From Colocasia esculenta (Eukaryota; Streptophyta; Magnoliopsida; Alismatales; Araceae), in contig CM024758.1 of NCBI GenBank assembly GCA_014218235.1, forward strand, positions 98,121,698 to 98,185,697: DNA of 64,000 nucleotides, written 5' to 3'. Every line of letters starts with the position of its first letter. Position 1 is the stretch's first letter. The notes under the pieces are model-generated. The model worked only from the letters and a program-made list of their open reading frames with translations. It searched no databases and was not told the origin of the DNA. Shown here piece by piece: positions 34,626-46,700 of this stretch. The translations under genes and the position numbers were made by a program.

Positions 34626-35474
34626 TTTCCCCACCAGCAGAGTCCTAAAGGTTCTCCTCCAACATCACCAGCTTGAACTCCTCGGCGGCAGCCCATCTGT
34701 TGGCGATTGTAGTCTCGGAGGTGGGCCAACCCTCGATGAAGGTCCATGCTGCCTCAGTTGCATTAAGCGCCTCCTCCATCTCCATGCCGAGGGCAGCAAG
34801 GCAAGATTGACAATAGGCGAGGGTCGGAGGGTGGCTGGTAATGCGGCAAACTATAGGGAAGGAGGCCCCTAGGAGGGCAAGGAGGCAGTGGTTGACGGGG
34901 AGGATGACCCCCTAGAACCCTCCTACCTTCTCTGATGACTTCCAATCCAACAAGTGTGTGTAGAAAATCTAGAGGTTCATCTAGAAGTCACACTTTAGGC
35001 TGTGGTAGACAATCCTAGTGTCAATCATGTCTTCTCCTAGCACAACACCCTCAGTAGGGCATTGAAGTAGGCAGTTTCGAACTCCTTAAGCAGCTTCTTA
35101 AACCTCTAGAAGCTCCGGATGGTCTGGCTCATGAAACAGACTTTGGTGATCCTCCCTAGCACGACCTGCAGCATGCAGGTGGTCACTAAGGAGGGGTCCT
35201 TTTGGTGTGTCTCCTTTAGGATGTAGATCATGGTGTTGAGGGATAGATGGCTATGGAAGAACCCCCTTCCACACCCGATGTAGGACAAGAACTCGAGGGG
35301 CATGGAGGGGGTCGTTGTGATTGAAATGAACCCCTTAAGGTCCCTGTCAATGAGGTAGTCAAAGAGGAAGATGCTACTTTCCCAAAGGGACATGGCTATG
35401 GCCTCGTTGATCAATGAGGTGTTCATGATGTCAAGGACGACAGTGGTGGTATCGTTGTCAGGCTCCACCAACAT
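34626..35474 (-). pseudogene. Unrecognised gene remnant with in-frame stops
   Basis: Reading right to left, a protein-like frame starts MLVEPDNDTTTVVLDIMN (35474) and runs 122 residues to 35106. It resumes in pieces: about 34900-34960 (YTHLLDWKSSEKVGGF), 34830-34900 (NHCLLALLGASFPIVCRI) and 34620-34800 (MEMEEALNATEAAWTFIEGW). The pieces are co-linear and have balanced amino-acid use over 280 codons, but stops at about 35096, 35087, 34988 and elsewhere break the frame. I do not recognise the family. It resembles a helical, intronless plant protein. A captured fragment inside a transposon is the alternative. Confidence 0.45.
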
Positions 35475-35639
35475 GAGTTGTGGCGCAAGGGAGGATCAGA
35501 AGGGCCTAGAAAGAGATGGGAATCTAGAGCTGAAGAGGGAATGGGAGACCTTGCACTGGAGAAGGGTGTAGTTCCTCAAACGCAACTTCCAAGTGGCCAC
35601 TGACCAGAAGGGAAGGTGGAAGAGGCCCCGTCGACCACT

Positions 35640-35960
35640 GTCGATGCCAAAGGAAGGATTTTTATGGCGAGAGGAGCCTGTGTAGATGGAACCAGTGGAA
35701 AGCACTTGTTCTTTGATCACGAAAGCAAAATGAAAGGAAGAGGGGGGAGTGCAAGGGTAGCAGCAGCAATGGCAACGATAGTAGCGAGAAACCTGTGCAG
35801 GTGGCGCCAATGGAAAGCACTTGTTCTTTGATCATGAAAGCAAAATTAAAAGAAGAGGGGGGGGGAGTGCGAGGGGCAGCAACAGTAGTGGCAGTGGCAG
35901 TGGAGTGGAGCCTGTACAGGTGGCACTGTAGAGGAGGAGGCAATAGGAGCAAGAATAGGA
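35640..35960. repeat. Imperfect tandem repeat, about 115-bp period
   Basis: AGCACTTGTTCTTTGATCA occurs at 35701 and 35816, each preceded by a 'cctgtg.ag.tgg..ccaatgg'-type block. A third partial block follows at about 35909. The flanks are purine-rich. Confidence 0.75.
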
Positions 35961-36059
35961 CGAGAAGGCAATGGTGGCGGTAGGGGCAGAGTCGAGGGAG
36001 GAGGAGCGGAGGGATCAAAACTTACAAACAAAGGGGGTCGTTGTTGCCATGGGGTGTCA

Positions 36060-36717
36060 TTGTAGCGGAGCCGACGAGCTCCGCAAATCGATTACAGACA
36101 ATCGATGACGTAGTAGTTTAAGGCCTCTTTGATAACGAGATAAAGGGACTATTTCTGGAGACGTTAGATTGCAACAATGTTCCAAACTGCTTGTGAGCAT
36201 AAAACTGGTGATAAAAGAGGAATAAACTCCCTTATCATGTTACTAAATAGACAGCGTAGTGGTTAGGGCCTCTTTGATAACGAGATAAGGGGACCAAGTA
36301 TAAGTAACTCGATCGTTTTGGGCACGACAGTAAGGTAAATGTATTTTGGTCCTAAAAATTAACGGCCCAATTATGCATAACTTAACTCAGAGATGTCTTT
36401 TTTGATCGACAAGTAATTTTAGGATGTTTGTTAGTAAGAATGACATATTACATGGCTTTTAAAAATTCAAAATTACAGGGGGTTCTTCTAAAAAGCGGGA
36501 TAGCTTTAAAAATGACAAATTAATTAAGAGTCTCTATCAGATTTTTGACTTATTTGTTAGTCCCTAACAGAGCTGTAACTCATTACAAGTAATGTTATCA
36601 CCTGTTACAATATACGTTAACTTTGTTACAGTAAAGACCTCTCTTACAGTCAGACTCTAATTAATTTATCTTTTTAAAATTACACATCACCGAGATATCT
36701 CAGGCTTTCTGCATCGG
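36060..36717. other. Spacer, probable upstream region of the LRR gene
   Basis: AT-rich with a duplicated phrase 'taaggcctctttgataacgagataa' at about 36118 and 36266. A (CT)n run at 36718-36731 leads into the GC-rich 5' exon. No clear TATA could be chosen. Confidence 0.4.
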
Positions 36718-36759
36718 CCTCTCTCTCTCTCTGCTTGACGATGCCCTTCCCTATCTTTC

Positions 36760-37155
36760 TGGGACTACACCTTCTCTCCAAAAATTAATCCCGCCTGCCT
36801 CCGACGGCGTGCGAAGCGCTCCCCATAACATCGCCCTCGCCTGGTCGCCTCTTCCTTGTTCCGCACCTGAGAAAGTGTGGTAAAGTTGCCGCTGTCCGCG
36901 ATCCTCTCGCGCGCGCGCTCTCTCTCTCTCTCCGCCTGTGTGTGCGTGGGGCCGGCAGCGCCGCTGTACTCACTTATTAGCACCTCGCTTGGTGGAGTCT
37001 CTCACTTGTTCTTGAAGGGCCTTCCGGATCCGTCTAGCAAGGGGAAAGAAGAACCCCCCGTGTCATCTCATCTTGATCTCACGGCACGGGCTCCAGAGCT
37101 GTGCGCGCGCAAGGGACAAGGAGGGGTGACCGTCTCCACGGAGGGTGCTGCAAAG
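36760..37155 (+). other. Probable 5' untranslated first exon of the LRR gene
   Basis: GC-richer than its surroundings with CT repeats (36908-36932). It ends in AAG|GTAGGTTAG, a good donor. The intron 37156-37796 would end TTTTCCTGCAG|GG. An open frame inside (36877-37164) has no recognisable domain. The 5' end is not defined by the sequence. Confidence 0.55.
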
Positions 37156-37576
37156 GTAGGTTAGTTATTGTTTCTTGGTTGATCGTGGGGTCTGTCTGCG
37201 GAGTACCAATCAGGGAAGGATTAGCGTCGATGCGTTTGGGAGGATGTAGTCTCAGACGCATGCTTCCCCTGCCTACTATTGGTGCTTCTTTTGTAATGCA
37301 GCCCTGACGGAGGGATTGATGAAGGGCTGCCCCGACGGGCTTCTCTTTTTCCCCCTTGTCTTCGCCGATCATGTCTCTTTCTCGTTCCTTGGTGGCGAGA
37401 TTTCGATTATCCTCGGAGATGGCAATCGAACTATTTTCCTTGCAATCCACGTCTGTCTTCTCTACGCTTCTTCATTTTGTTCTCACTAGTCTCTTCTCTT
37501 CCTCAGAAACTAACCTAACCATCTCGTGGGATCTTGATTTATTTATTTATTTATTTTTTTAATTTTTAAAAGCCGC

Positions 37577-37601
37577 GTGGGGTGGGGTGGGGTGGGGTGG
37601 G
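37577..37601 (+). repeat. G-rich (GGGGT)n tract in the 5' UTR intron
   Basis: Four GGGGT repeats plus a GGG: a potential G-quadruplex on the transcribed RNA of the LRR gene. Confidence 0.8.
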
Positions 37602-38208
37602 TTGTTGTTACGTATTGAGTTGCTTTTATAGGACGGCTAATTTATTTTCCCCTAGTTCGATCGGCGGTCTTCTTCCGATGGTTATAATTGCATCCTTGGA
37701 TACTTTTTATACGGGTGAGGGTGGATGAGTTCTATGTCCAGATATGAATTGTTTTTTTTTTAAAGCTCACCCGTACGTTTTCTTCTTTTCCTGCAGGGAA
37801 AGTTTCGAAGACGGAGCCGTTTCAGAGCCCTGCTGATATCAATTACTCCCTGCAACTCTGGCCATCTCTTTAGTTTTATGTCACCACACCTTGGAGTTGG
37901 AGGTGTGGGCTGCAGATCATCTTTCCAATCTCTCTTCTCTTTCAAGTTCCACTGCTTCACTCATCTGGCTCCTTTGTTGTATGGTTAGAGGCTCTCCCAT
38001 CGACAATGGCTAATCCCTGAAGCAGGCAGCTCTCATACATAGCCCCTTCCTTGTGCATTTGCGTTTAGTCATACCTGTCATAATCCACCGATATTTCCGT
38101 GTGTTGTGTTAAAAAAGAAGGCCTTGCTAATATATTAGATCAGGGGTTGGTTGGTTATATATAATATAGTTCTTGTGGTGTGTGTTGCTGGTCTGCGTGG
38201 TGTCTGAA

Positions 38209-41200
38209 ATGGCCAGGGTCCATTGCTTTTCTGCATTCCTGGTCAGGCAAAAGAAGAAGAAGAAGAAGAAATCCACGGTACTTACCCACTTCATTTTTCC
38301 CCACCTTGCGAAAATGTGGCGTACTTGCCTTGTGAATTGATCTCGATTCCTGTTTCTAGGGTTCTCCGAAGGCTGTGGTGGACATTATGTCAGACACGAA
38401 CCGAATCCTGCAAGTGAAGCTGAAAACTCTCGTCCACCTTTCTGATGAGAAGGGTGCTAAGGATGCATCCTTTGATGACCTCCTACCATTTGCAACACCA
38501 GGAAAAGATTCCACTTGCGATTTGAAGGTTCTTGGGGATGGTCATTTGGATGGAGCTGACCGAGCTTACGAAGGTGGTGATGAGCATGATGGAATCCTAT
38601 CAATGAGAAGGGATTTCTCCGAATCTGACCTCCAAGCAAAGGCAGAAGAACAAGGAGACTATGCTCTGGACGATTCACAGTTAAATGAGAAAACTTTGGA
38701 TGACAAGTATGAGAGATATGAAGGGGGTGATAAAGAAATGGCGATCCAGAGTGGCCATGTAAGTGACCCAGGGATTGGGCAGAAGACAGCTTCTTGGGGA
38801 TCACCTAGGCTGAAGCGATCTTGCTCCAACATAGAAACCAGGGTAGCTGGTCGACTACAGGTATCCCCGCTGAAGTCACCCTCTGATAATGACCTCCAAA
38901 ATCTTTCTGGAGACATGAGGGGAGGAATGTCTCATGAATTTCATGGCAGCCCTTTGTCGGTCATGACAGCTTGCAGCGCAGACAGGGTTATGTTGAAAAA
39001 AGATCATCAAGCCAGGTGCTTCCTTCCAGAAGCAGGAAGCTGTGGTGGAAATTGTTCCTATGGAGCCATAGGAACTTGCATAAACCCTGGAGTTCAAGCC
39101 GATCAAGGAAGCCTGACTCCTTAAATACTGTTAACAACCTGAATGTGGGTTATTCTTCAGATACGTTGGAGCCTAGCGCTGACATAGCCAGGAGGAACAA
39201 GAAGGGGAAAGATGTTGCCCATGACGGTAGCAGAACTGATCTATGGCCTCGAAGCCAGTGGGTAGCTTTTTCTGTAGAATCATCACCACTAGATAGAGTT
39301 GGTGCATGGGTGAACAGTCTCGAGGACAAACCACATTGCTTATGTGGTTATGATGAAGATAATGAGGGACAAGAAGCACAATCATCTGTTTCTTTCCCTA
39401 ACTATCCTGAAATTGGAGAGTCTTCGGGGAAGAACAACCAGTACCCGAGTACTAGGCGGCTTGCAGAGGAGGTTCTACAGGCTAACACCATCGTCCAATC
39501 TCTGAACTCTCTGTCCTCTGTGGCGCACATTTCTGGCATGGGCCTGAAGGTCATTCCTACAATTTCTGCTTTCTTGAGCCTTAGAGCTGTCAATCTGTCA
39601 AACAATTCTATAGGTAAAGACTTCTGTCCAGCAATAATACTTATTTGTTTATTTGCCTTTTGTTTGGGAAAATGCCATGCCTGAAGTGGTGAGTTGTCTT
39701 CATCTCTGTTATTTATACTGAACCACGTTCTTCTTGTTGGCAGTTCATATCACTCCAGGAGCATTGCCCAAGAGCCTTCATATTCTCGACTTATCCCGGA
39801 ACAAGATTGCAGCGATTGAGGGACTTAGAGAGCTTACACGATTGCGCGTTCTAAATCTAAGCTACAACAGAATCTCCCGGATCGGTCATGGTCAGTAAAC
39901 TGATTATTTCTCGCTTTCCTTACATTCTGACCCAATAATTACCGAGAGCAACTTTGACGATGGCTAAAACAATTTCAAATTCTATTCTGCTCTATGATGT
40001 TAGCTTATAAGGTTACAGGCTCACCATGAAAATTGAAACAATCCAACAAAGAGCTCACTTCTCCAAACGTCGAAATATGAAAACCACAACATTCTTTTTA
40101 CCTCCACCTCGACTATTTATCACTCTGTTGATACCTCTTACAATAAAATTTCTTGATCACCTAAAGTTTCTGAAGATTATAATTAGTCCATTGCCATTAC
40201 AAGATCTCACCTTCTTAGGATATTGGGGACTTGGGATCAAGGTTCGCCGTACTGTCCGGATCGGCCGTGCCGCATTCTCCGTGGGAAGGTACGTACCGTA
40301 CTGTACCGCTGAGGTACGGTGGAAAAATGACTTGTTTGATTTATTTTTTTAGTTTTGTGACTTGGTTAATATTTAAAATGAGTAAAATTCAAAAGAAAAT
40401 GAGTAAAACATAAAACATCATATAAAGAGGTTGAAAATATAAATTTATTTAGTCATTTAAGTCAACCCACCACAACTATTTAATATTCATCTAATATACA
40501 TACAATCATACCAAAGTCATGACACAATCATTTAGTGTTCATCTATTATTAAAGATATAATCATTAACTCTTACAAGTCAAATACAATACTCATATCGTC
40601 GTCCTCACATTCATCATTTTTCTTTGAAAAGTTCAGCCTTCTTTTTAACTATTCCTTTGGCCATATGTATGAAAAATTATAAATTAATATCATCTTCCTT
40701 AACATGTAACTAAGAACATTTAACAAGTTCTTACCTAATCTTCCTCATCATGCTGAGCATATATGTCCACAAAACCCTCGTAGTAGGGGATATAACTTCC
40801 ATAAAAAAATATACTGATTTTAAAATATAAAATATCAAGAATTATTGATGCATAGATGTTGAGATTAAGTCGACCTACTAATTTTTGGGACAATTTTTAC
40901 TTAATATAAAATTAATTTAAAAAATTAAACTATAATTATTATAATTTGTATCATCTCTTAATTAATTTATGTTTAAAATTTCATCTCAATTAGACACCAT
41001 TTAGACCCCTTAAGTGCACACAAGATTTGCCGCGGTACGGCGAATCCTCTATGCACTTCAACGGGACGACATTTGATTCTAAAAATAAAGTCAAATCTGA
41101 AGTCATCATAATTACTAGACAAATATACTGATTTTAAAAATATAAATATCATGAGTTATTGATGCATAGATGTTGAGATTAAGTGGACCTAATAATTTTT

Positions 41201-43048
41201 GGGACAATTTTTACTTGACAAAACAAATAATTTAAAAAATTAAACTAAAATTACTATAATTTGTATCATCTTTTAATTAGCTTATGTTTTAAATTTTATG
41301 TCAATTAGACACTATTTAGATCTTTAAATGTTGAGATTAAGTCGATCTAATAATTTTTGGGACAATATTTATTTGACAAAAATTAATTTAAAAAATTAAA
41401 TTACAATTACTATAATTTGTATCATCTCTTAATTAGTTTATGTTTAAAATTTCATCTCAATTAGACATCATTTAGACCCCTTAAGTGCACACAAGGTTTG
41501 CTGCGGTATGGGAACCCTCTGTGCACTTCAACAGGATGACAGTTGGTTCTAAAAATAAAGTCAAATTCGAAGTCATCATAATTACTAGAAAAATATACTG
41601 ATTCTAAAAATATAAAATATCAGGAATTATTGATACATAGATGTTGAGATTAAGTCGACCTAATGATTTTTGAGATAATTTTTACTTAACAAAAAATTAA
41701 TTTAAAAAATTAAACTAAAATTACTATACTTTGTATCATCTCTTAATTAGTTTATGTGTAAAATTTCATCTCAATTAGACACCATTTAGACCCCTTAAGT
41801 GCACACAAGGTTTGTCGCGATACGGCGAACCCTCTGTGCACTTTAACGGGACGACATTTAGTTTCGAAAATAAACTCAAATCTGAAGTCATCATAATTAC
41901 TAGAAAAATGTACTGATTCTAAAAATATAAATATCATGAGTTATTGATGCATAGATGTTGAGATTAAATCGACTTAATAATTTTTTGGACAATTTTTACT
42001 TGACAAAAAATTAATTTAAAAAATTAAACTAAAATTATTATAATTTATCATCTATTAATTAGCTTATGTTTGAAACTTCATCTCAATTAGACTCCATTTA
42101 TATCCCTTTGATGTTGAGATTAAGTCGATCTAATGATTTTTGAGATAATTTTTACTTGACAAAAAATTGATTTAAAAATTAAACTAAAATTACTATAATT
42201 TTTATCCTCTCTTAATTAACTGATGTTTAAAATTTTATCTCAATTAGATATCATTTAGACCCTTTAGATACACCGGGTGTGAGAGAGAAAGTAAAAAAAA
42301 AAAAAAAAAAAAAAATCGGTGTGGTTTGGTGGACCGCACAGTACCGCCTCGGACGGTCCGAACTGGACCGGCCCGAGCCGCGTGCCGCGGCGGCACGCGC
42401 CGGGTCGCCCGATTGGGCGACCCGACCGTGCCTGGGCGCCGCCCGGTGCGGCCATGCTTGGGATATGTATGGACTGTTTTCTAGCTCCTTCCTTGACCAG
42501 TATTCTTTCATCTCTCTCCGACAGGGCTGTCCAACTGCACCCTTATCAAAGAGCTGTACCTCGCTGGAAACAAGATCAGCAATGTGGAGGGTCTCCATAG
42601 GATGTTGAAGCTTACAGTTTTGGACTTAAGCTTCAACAAGATCACCACAAACAAGGCCCTCGGCCAACTTGTCGCCAATTACAATTCCCTTCTGGCTGTA
42701 AATCTTCTGGGCAATCCGATCCAGAGCAATATTGGAGACGATCAACTCCGGAAGGCAGTCTCGGGCCTCGTTCCGCAGTTAACTTATTTGAACAAGCAGC
42801 CCATCAAGCCGCAGAGGGCAAGGGAGGCGGTCAGTGACAACGTCGCTAAAGCTGCACTTGGGAATGGTGGGTGGAGGTCCCGGAGGAGATCGGCATCAGC
42901 GCACAGGGCCCAGGGCTTGAGCTCATCAGTTCGAGGAAGAATTGGGGATGCATCAGCGCACAGGGGACAAGATAGCGGTGGCACTAGGCACCGAAGCAGC
43001 AGCGGCCATAGGTCGAAGAGGAAGCACTCACCGTCCGTGAGGAGGTAA
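38209..43048 (+). CDS. SDS22-like leucine-rich-repeat protein (plant 'outer arm dynein light chain 1'-like), with an apparent frameshift
   Basis: Four coding exons: 38209-38277, 38360-39613, 39744-39890 and 42525-43048, all GT-AG with phases that join, about 664 residues. Start ATG 38209 (MARVHCFSAFLV plus a lysine run) matches the short basic first exon of plant homologues. The disordered N-terminal half contains the conserved SSSQVLPSRSRKLWWKLFL block (39005-39061). Then follow about six SDS22-type repeats (LRAVNLSNNSI, LHILDLSRNKI, LRVLNLSYNRI, IKELYLAGNKI, LTVLDLSFNKI, LLAVNLLGNPI) and a basic Ser/Arg/His tail. Homologues are annotated dynein-light-chain-like or PP1-regulator-like from the repeats; the plant role is unknown and flowering plants lack axonemes. 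The frame needs one extra base in the A6 run 38996-39001. The gene is otherwise intact. Confidence 0.85.
38996..39001 (+). other. A6 run where the LRR gene frame shifts
   Basis: Upstream coding is in one frame up to VMLKK. The conserved RSSSQVLPSRS continues only if one more A is present. Without it translation ends at 39122-39124. This is either a homopolymer sequencing/assembly error or a real null allele. Confidence 0.75.
40805..42260. repeat. Higher-order AT-rich tandem repeat, about 314-bp unit
   Basis: ATACTGATTYTAAAA recurs at about 40809, 41123, 41593 and 41907, so the steps are 314, 470 and 314. The 470 step contains one extra half-unit (about 156 bp) starting at 'gttgagattaagtcgatct' (41330). 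Each full unit carries a GC-rich 'gccgcggtacggcgaa' island at 41029, 41498 (mutated) and 41813. Confidence 0.8.
42370..42460. repeat. GC-rich inverted repeats in LRR intron 3
   Basis: CGGGTCGCCC, loop GATT, GGGCGACCCG (about 42401-42424) is a perfect 10-bp stem. Just before it GCGTGCCGC and GCGGCACGC form another (about 42379-42399). The stretch lies 100 bp upstream of the exon 4 acceptor. Confidence 0.8.
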
Positions 43049-44348
43049 GATGAAACAGTGGGTGTTTATTCCTAGTAAATTCTATCACCGTTTCTGGAGA
43101 CGTTCAGATAATGTATTTTGAGTTTAGAATGTGGCTTGTGATTTGGGGATTTGTTATGTCAAGTCTTTTATGTCGTCATCATTGGATAGCCTTGTTCTTT
43201 GCGAAAGAGAGTTGGATATGAACTTAAAATATGTTTTCATAGTGAACATCACGATGCCTCTCCTTTCTATTCCTCGGTTTCATGTGTTCGGGAAATCACT
43301 GTACCCTTATTAAAGAGCATCTCTCTCACACCTCACAAAAACAACTGGCCAGGGGGTTTGCACCCATCATCACAATCACAAGCCTAGGTGAATTCAAATT
43401 GGAGAACTACAAAAAAGGGTTTGCACACCCAATAAATGAATACCTTGTAGTAAAATATGGGAGAGATGCATTTAACGAGGAAGAGAGAGATGTGATTCTC
43501 TTTCCTTTTATTTTTTTATTCTTATTTTCTCTTTTCACCACTCTTCTCTCTCCTCACAACCTCATCTAATAAGGAACATTTTTTAACGCGTGATTCTCTC
43601 TCCTTTTTTTTTTAAAATCTTTTCCTTCCACAACCTCTCTCTCTCTCCTCACAACCATACGAATTATCAATTTTTTTAATGGTGATTCTTTCTCCCTTCA
43701 CTTTTTTTTATTTTTATCTTTCCCTCCGACAATCTCTCTCTATCCTCACTACCATGCCACTCACCGAGAAAAATTAGAATTTAAACACAAATGGATTTTA
43801 AAAAAATTAAAAATATGTAACATATATATATTTAATATATTAAAATAAAATAAATCCTAAAAGTAATTTCATACTTATTCAAGATATATATATATATATC
43901 CAATTCTATATTTATACAAATATATATGCTTCATATTTATTAATAAATCCAAATATTTACATTTTTATGCATTCTTTATATAATCTAAATATGTTGCGAA
44001 ACATAAAGATATCTCGTGATATTAATATGAAGTCTTATTTTAAAAATGAATATAAATATAACTAAATATTTGTAACAAATTTATCCTCCAACTCAATATT
44101 TGTATAAATACACATATTTCACATATATAAATTATATCGCTAATTATATCTTATTATTCACATGTACGTATCTTATTTATATGATTTAAATAAGTTGTGA
44201 AACATAAAATATCTCATGGCATTAATATGAAACCTAATTTACAAAATAAAAATAAAAATAACTAATTTAATTCAATTATATCACATTATACTTGTGTTCA
44301 TGAAACATAACATATGTCAAAGAATTTACACTATATGTGAATGAATTT

Positions 44349-44395
<47 letters not shown>

Positions 44396-44584
44396 GAGTA
44401 AATCTTATTATATGTAGGTAAAAAATTAATATATGTTCAGAAGCTATTTCATGACAAGTGTTTCAACAGCAATCCATCTATGAGTGAATGTATGTTATAA
44501 GTAAGTGAATCTTGAATATATATGAGTGAAGTTTTACTATATGTATCTAAAAAACTAACATATGTTCACAAATTATTTCATACA
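43049..44584. other. 3' flank of LRR gene and AT-rich spacer
   Basis: Probable 3' UTR to about 43300, then CT-rich repeats (43480-43740) and AT-rich DNA. A (TA)n microsatellite lies at about 44353-44391. No further gene was seen. Confidence 0.5.
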
Positions 44585-45486
44585 TGTTGTCCAAGAGACC
44601 TAGAGGGGGATGAATAGATCCCAATCATGATACTTTACTATATTAGTTAGTTTAGACAAATGTAACCAAATTATGCTAGGCAAATCAGAATATAAACAAG
44701 TTTTATAAACGGTTAGAGAAAATGTAGCAAGTGAATAAGTGATAATCTAAGAATGCCAAGCGTGCAGATGAACATGCAAGAGAGAAAACAGTCACACAAC
44801 CAAGCAAGCACGACACCAAGGTTTATCCTGGTTTGGTGTTGATCCACTACGTCCAGTCCCCAAGGTCAAAACACCTTGAGATTTCCACTACATAGCTAAA
44901 ACTACAGCCCATAGATACAACACTAGATATCGACCTCCAGTAGGTACTACAACCACCTCATCACCTCGGGTCTTCTCCTATCACCCAGGAGGAAACACAC
45001 CAAATATAGACCTCTGCCGGTCACCACACCTGAACACTCAAGTATTCTCCTTCTCAAGAGGAAACACACCAAATACTGACCTCTGGCTGGTCACCACACC
45101 TAGTTCCGCACAGACAAGTCTTCACCTTAAGGGTGAAAAATACACCTGAACAATAGGTCTTCTCCTTTCAAGGAGGAACATCACCAAATACAAACTTTTG
45201 GCTAGTTGCCTCTATTTCTATAGAGGAGTTGTGCCGAAGAAAGAATGTCTACGAAGCTAGACAAATAAGACACACAGTAAGCACAATAAATCTATCCCAA
45301 CAAATAGAAAAGATCAGCAACAGGAAGCTCGTTGTAGTTGGGCTTTCAATGCTTAGCAAGTGAATGTTCTTGAGCTTTGTGAGCATGGTTAAAAGCTGAA
45401 CTCTTTCCCTCGAGTTCTCTTATTCAGTAGACTTTTACGTTGAGCACAAAGAAGATTGGAATGGAAGCATCTCTGGAGGCTGGACT
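44585..45486 (-). repeat. Copia-looking LTR fragment
   Basis: It starts TGTTGTCCAAGAGACCTAG, followed by 'agggggatgaatag' and a 'ggtttggtgttgatccactacgtcc...gagatttccacta' block of the same type as in the outer solo LTR at 5870-5944. It is cut at 45487 by a TGTCACACCCCCG element end. The remainder may be the stretch around 47690-48255. Confidence 0.5.
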
Positions 45487-46700
45487 TGTCACACCCCCGA
45501 AAATTTAAGCATAATTGTAGCGGAAACAAAATTGAGGGGCACGACAGTCGTGCGTATACAGAGACAAAAGAACAATAAATTATACGTGTGTCCATAAGAG
45601 TCAAGCTTCTGGAAAGCTTTGGGAGTAGTTTCGGTCGACAGACCCAAACCATGGTTGTCGACAGACGAAGCAACATGTCGACGACAATGCCATCTTCCTT
45701 GGCCATTGCTTCATAATTTCACTGAGAACTATTCTCTCATGAAAATGACATTTACCACGGGCATACCCACAATTTCAATCATAATAACCATCCAAGTCCA
45801 ATGAATCAAGGATCAACAACTCCTTTCTTTATTCAAAATAAATGGATATGTTTACATTCGCCAATACTAGAGTAACACTTCACTTATTAATCTATCTAAT
45901 GCTCTCAAAGGTAAATGATTACAAAATGTCCATTCTCCCTTAACTATCTAGAGTTTGGGATGCGTCTCCAAAAGAACCCCACACTCAGCACACAAGCCCA
46001 TCTGACACTTCCATTCCTTTCCATGCTATCTGAAAATGTTAGGAAACTTAATGAGTTTGCACCCAGTAGGATTTATATCTCAAGATGTGAGAAAAATATA
46101 AATGATTATTGTATTAACAAACAGAATTCCAAAGGAGAACTGAAAGGCAAACTGAGATGACAATAAATTTGATTATAGGATAGATCAAGGGTAGCAATTT
46201 AGTGGGCTTCTGAATGATTCAAAATACTGATTGATAACAAACAGTGGCAATAATTGTTCAGAATAGATGCATGTCAAAGGTACATTTATCAGAAATGGCC
46301 ATCTTTCAAGAATTTCAGAACGTGTACATATCAATGGATAGTTATCAAGATTGGCCAAATGTCTAGAGTTTCAGAAAGTATAGAGTTTCAGAAAGTATGC
46401 ATATCAATTGAACAGATAACAAAATTGATCAGATTCCAAGGATTTCAGAACATATACATATGAAATGAACAAATAATAAGATTGACCATCATTCGAATGA
46501 ACACATATACAAATGAACAAACATATCTTATCAAGAAGGCACTTTCATATCTTGCAAGTCATGTCAGTGTCATGCCACCACCACAAGTCCATACTCCCGC
46601 AGTTATAAGTACGTTGGGGTGCTCCTCCCTAGGACTAGATAGGGCCCTTTATTTGCACATGTATGAGTCATTGGACCGAAGTCTCAAATAGTGTCAGATA
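45487..46700 (-). repeat. LTR fragment of a chromovirus-type element (minus)
   Basis: TGTCACACCCCCGAAAA is a common end of long chromoviral LTRs seen from the opposite strand. A block at 46025-46080 (aaatgttaggaaactt...cccagtaggattta) matches, reversed, 61480-61535 near the end of the LTR of the right-hand element. The far boundary and TSD could not be fixed. GGACT precedes the left end. Confidence 0.5.

Larger units (their letters stand above)
40232..42460. repeat. Repeat-filled insertion in LRR intron 3
   Basis: Similar GC-rich blocks flank AT-rich repeats: ACTGTACCGCTGAGGTACGGT (about 40290-40318) and ACAGTACCGCCTCGGACGGT (about 42339-42358), in the same orientation. The interior holds the 314-bp repeat array and a 20-plus A run (42293-42315). 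I cannot assign it to a transposon class. Confidence 0.4.

Noticed and set aside
36877..37164. 95-residue frame as a protein in the first exon of the LRR gene
   Set aside because: It runs across a strong splice donor at 37156 and has no domain; 5' UTR is more likely.
39891..42524. A second gene inside intron 3
   Set aside because: Only AT-rich repeats and short frames; no motif.
42279..42608. Plus- and minus-strand frames over the GC-rich block
   Set aside because: They start in poly-A/poly-T and run across the exon 4 acceptor; an effect of base composition.
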